DNA of 21,983 nt, from contig JAHBMJ010000490.1 of assembly GCA_018398765.1 (NCBI GenBank), positions 23,952-45,934 of the forward strand, written 5' to 3'. The translations under genes were made by a program, and so were the position numbers. Shown piece by piece: positions 19,333-21,983 of the stretch. Within the stretch, counting starts at the first letter, position 1. The number at the start of each line of letters is the position of its first letter. The stretch is from Chromera velia (taxonomy: Eukaryota; Sar; Chromeraceae). Below the pieces are notes generated by a model. That model searched no databases, had not been told where the DNA came from, and saw only the letters and a list, made by a program, of their open reading frames with translations.

Positions 19333-20526
19333 AGTTATGGAAGCTGGGGGGGGCCCTATCCCCATGACAGTCAGCGCTCTGGACCAGGTCAAAGCAGAAA
19401 TATTTGGAGATGAGACAGTAAAAGATTTGGACTCTCCCAAGGCACTCACCTATGCTACTTGGATGCTCTTAAAGTCCTTGGACGCCGCAGAGGCGGTCAA
19501 GGAAAGGCTGCAGGTCCTTCTTTTTCCTGAAGGAATTCCTGAAAGGTGAGAGGGAGATAGGGTGCAGGGGCCCCCCCTTTCTCCCTCCATCCTCTGTCTC
19601 TTCCTGCCTTCGGCTCGAGTCCGCCTGCCTGCTCGTGATGTAGAATTTTGCTGCGCTGCCTGCTTTTCCTGTATGCGACTTATGGGTTCCGGTCTCTGCC
19701 TCTCTCTTGTATTGTTGCAAAGAGAAACTTGCACTGCAGGGGGCGAGAAGTTTTTTTTTGTTGTTGCTTCTATGCAACCCCTGTCCCTGTGTACCGCTGC
19801 AGGGAGTCGGATAGCTGTACTGAGGGACACGCAGTTCGAGAGCTGTTCATAAGGAGTCTCAGCTTCCGCCGTCTCCTAGCGATTCTCCGCTGGCTGAGGT
19901 GGCTTGACGTTCTGATCTACAGACGGAACTTGGTTGTCCCGGAAGAATTGCAAAAGAGACCCATGTACAGTGAGTCCATGGCCAAGCTCAGAGACGGTCG
20001 GTCAGCCCTCTCCTCTCCGCCTCTCCCCTCTTCTCACAAATACCGTCTCTTCCTCACTCTCACAGACGCCATCCCTCTTATTCTCTCTGGTCACGCAAAC
20101 ACTGTGATGAAGGGGTGTCGTGGTGCGCAGAATTTGTTGTGCCAATGTTTGTCAAGATTTCGTACCTGGAGAGAAAATTCCGCAGTTGGACCCACAAAGA
20201 GACCTAGGCCAGTGTAGCGCAGGTATGCCCGTGAGGAAAAAGAGAGAGAGACCCATCGTGTTCAGACACACAAACTGGGTGGTGCTCGGAACGATGTAAA
20301 CACAAAAGGTACACTTGTGAACACGTACACACACAGGCACGACACACAGCGCGCGCACACACACAAACACACACACACCCACACACAGAATGTCAAGTTG
20401 TGTGGTTTGATCAGGATGAGAAAGAAATGGCAGTGTAAAGTTTTCTTCATATCTGCGACGCTGTAGAAAGAACGAAAAAAATCCTCGAGCGGACTCACGA
20501 GCAGCTGACGATCGCCCGATCGGTCA

Positions 20527-20570
<44 letters not shown>

Positions 20571-21910
20571 AGGCAGTGAGTGACGCCATCAGCATAATTT
20601 TCGCATGATGTCGAGAAGACCAGAAGTCTGTTCGCATTGATCATTTCGTCTCTCTTGCGTCGCCTTTTTGCCCCTTTTCTTTTAATTCTTTTGGTCTGTA
20701 CTTCTGCCGTTGACGAAGGTCTTGAGCAGAAGAATGAAAGGCCAGGCCAATCTGCTGAGCGGAAAGGGCCCGTGACTCCTTCAGAAAGCTGAATGTCTCG
20801 CCGATATCCTCCACTAGACAATGTCCTTGAACAAGAGTCTGTGTGGACCTATGAACGCGCCCGTTCATTCCAGATCAAGGAGACTGTTTTTTCTTTTGTG
20901 TCCGTAACAAACTTGGGTCTTTCCGTCTTCTCCCCTTTCCTCCTGATGTTCTCTTCCTTCCTTCCTTCCTTCCTTCCTTCCTTCCTTCCCTGATGTCTCA
21001 GATGATGCCCGTGTATGCGGTTGGCTCATAATCATCATCTCTCGATACGCTCATAATCATCATCTCTCGATACGCACTCACCATAATCATCATCTCTCGA
21101 TACGCACTCACCTTCCTCTTGCCTGCTTGCATGGTTCCTTCCTCCCTTCCTTTTGTCCTGTTCGGTGCATCCATCCATGCAGACGGGGGCATGGAGGAGA
21201 CCAGCTACGCATGGTTCCACCCCGACTGGCCCCTCCACCACCGGAACCTGATGGTGGGTCGGCCTGCCTGCGACGGGCTTCCTTGAAGTACATGACGTTG
21301 GGCTCCCACCGTTTGTAGTGTGTCTTTCAGTGAATCGTTTTTCAGGGAAGAAATCTCTTGCAGAATCACCTCACCCTCAACCTCTCTCTCGGACAGTCGA
21401 AAGAACAAGAAGAGATGTGGAGGGAACAAGAGAGAGAAGGATGGATCTCTGCTGTGTCTCTTGTCTCCTCTCATTCGGCATCAGCCAAAGACCATTTCTT
21501 GTTTACCAACGATTCATTCTTTTCCTTTTGCAGAGCGAGCGCGACAAGACAAAGGAGGACCTGTTTTTCCTCGAGATCTCAAGACTCGTCAGAAGAGGGG
21601 AGTGGAAGAGGGCCTTCGAGAGATGTGCACAGGAACAGATGCAATGGGTTTTCGCGCTCATCGGATGTCAGTTTGCTCTCTCTCCTGTGTGCATGCATGC
21701 GTGGAACATGTCCACATGGCACAAGAGAATTGGGGGAGCGAGACAGGTGATAGGCTTTCTGTCTGTCGGTTGCTTGGAAGGAAAAAAAAAAAAAAAACGT
21801 ATGGCCTCTCTCTCTCCCTCCCCCTCTCTCCCTCTCTCCTTTCTTTGTGTGTGAGTGTGTGTGTGTGTGTGTGTCCGTGTGTGTGTATGTGTGTGTGTGC
21901 GTGCGTGTGA

Positions 21911-21946
<36 letters not shown>

Positions 21947-21983
21947 GCGTGTGTAGGTGTGTGTAGGGGTGTGTGTGTGTGTG
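19313..21983 (+). CDS. 5' part of a multi-exon gene, possible Mediator subunit 14-like protein
   Basis: Exons joined by phase are 19313-19545 (ATG; GTGAGA donor, phase 2), 19803-19969 (ctgcag acceptor; GTGAGT donor, phase 1), a possible exon from 20066, 21183-21253, 21346-21453 or 21462, and 21534-21746 (GTGATA donor). The gene runs off the right edge. The N-terminus is acidic (MEVETDEVMEAGGGPIP). Exon 2 holds a helix VRELFIRSLSFRRLLAILRW, resembling the conserved RQLFVRLLALVKW helix near the MED14 N-terminus. Exon 21346 has LTLNLSLG, then GWISAVSL, with the strand-Trp-strand pattern seen later in MED14. MED14 is the scaffold joining Mediator head, middle and tail for RNA polymerase II transcription. 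The similarity is pattern-level, recalled without a search, and exons between 20,066 and 21,183 are unresolved (a candidate VLEQESVWTYERARSFQIK lies near 20,818-20,900). Confidence 0.5.
20231..20391. repeat. CA-rich and GA-rich low-complexity patches
   Basis: A GA run at about 20240-20251 and an imperfect CA tract at about 20326-20387 lie in the probable intronic part of the right-hand gene. Confidence 0.7.
20525..20570. repeat. (CA)n(GA)n microsatellite
   Basis: A CA tract that switches directly into a GA tract. It has the same compound architecture and strand orientation as 966-1135. Confidence 0.92.
20951..20990. repeat. (TTCC)n microsatellite
   Basis: About nine uninterrupted cttc/ttcc units in a probable intron of the right-hand gene. 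Confidence 0.92.
21026..21112. repeat. short tandem repeat of a 25-30 bp unit, three copies
   Basis: The core ataatcatcatctctcgata followed by cgc occurs three times. Copies 2 and 3 carry an added actcacc, so unit length grows from 25 to 30 bp. It lies in a probable intron just before the 21183 exon. Confidence 0.9.
21846..21983. repeat. (GT)n microsatellite at the right edge
   Basis: An interrupted GT tract with GTAT and GTGC variants, continuing to the end of the window. It follows the predicted donor at 21747 and is therefore probably intronic. Confidence 0.95.

Overview
This window looks like nuclear DNA from an intron-rich protist. Coding sequence is broken into short exons bounded by GT donors (often GTGAGx or GTCAGT) and pyrimidine-rich YAG acceptors. 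Spacers are long and full of microsatellites, and there are small TIR transposons. No bacterial operon structure, ribosome binding sites, rRNA or tRNA was seen. My best guess at the organism is a chromerid-type alveolate alga (Chromera-like) or a similar protist. That is inference from style, not from a diagnostic gene.

Layout. (1) 1-3661, plus strand: the 3' part of a multi-exon gene, rebuilt here as four exons with matching phases (about 640 residues, N-terminus off the window), family not recognised with confidence. (2) 3662-7592: an AT-rich, largely gene-free block with two (GAAA)n tracts. Each tract adjoins a related 'gcacc'-rich segment, in opposite orientations. (3) 7593-8505: a 41-bp minisatellite of about 22 copies, then a CA tract. 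Next is an intact minus-strand single-exon SET-domain protein (8923-9429). Its 3' coding end contains one copy of the minisatellite unit. (4) 9727-11379: two direct copies of a 325-337 bp element with 24-bp terminal inverted repeats, separated by about 1 kb of microsatellites. (5) 11501-11733 and 15807-16040: two inverted copies of a different, about 233-bp MITE, each with its own perfect 8-bp target-site duplication (TTTTACGG; GGTCGAAG). Between them lies a small intronless minus-strand gene (14642-14953, 103 residues). (6) 16463-17806, plus strand: a rebuilt four-exon gene of unknown function. (7) 19313 to the right edge, plus strand: the 5' part of a multi-exon gene whose exons weakly resemble the N-terminal half of Mediator subunit 14.

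The genes do not form an obvious pathway. The clearest second-look items are the two MITE families, one with unambiguous 8-bp TSDs, and the sequence shared by the SET gene's 3' end and the adjacent minisatellite. I found no convincing new multi-gene system. Exon boundaries are manual predictions from splice motifs and reading phase.
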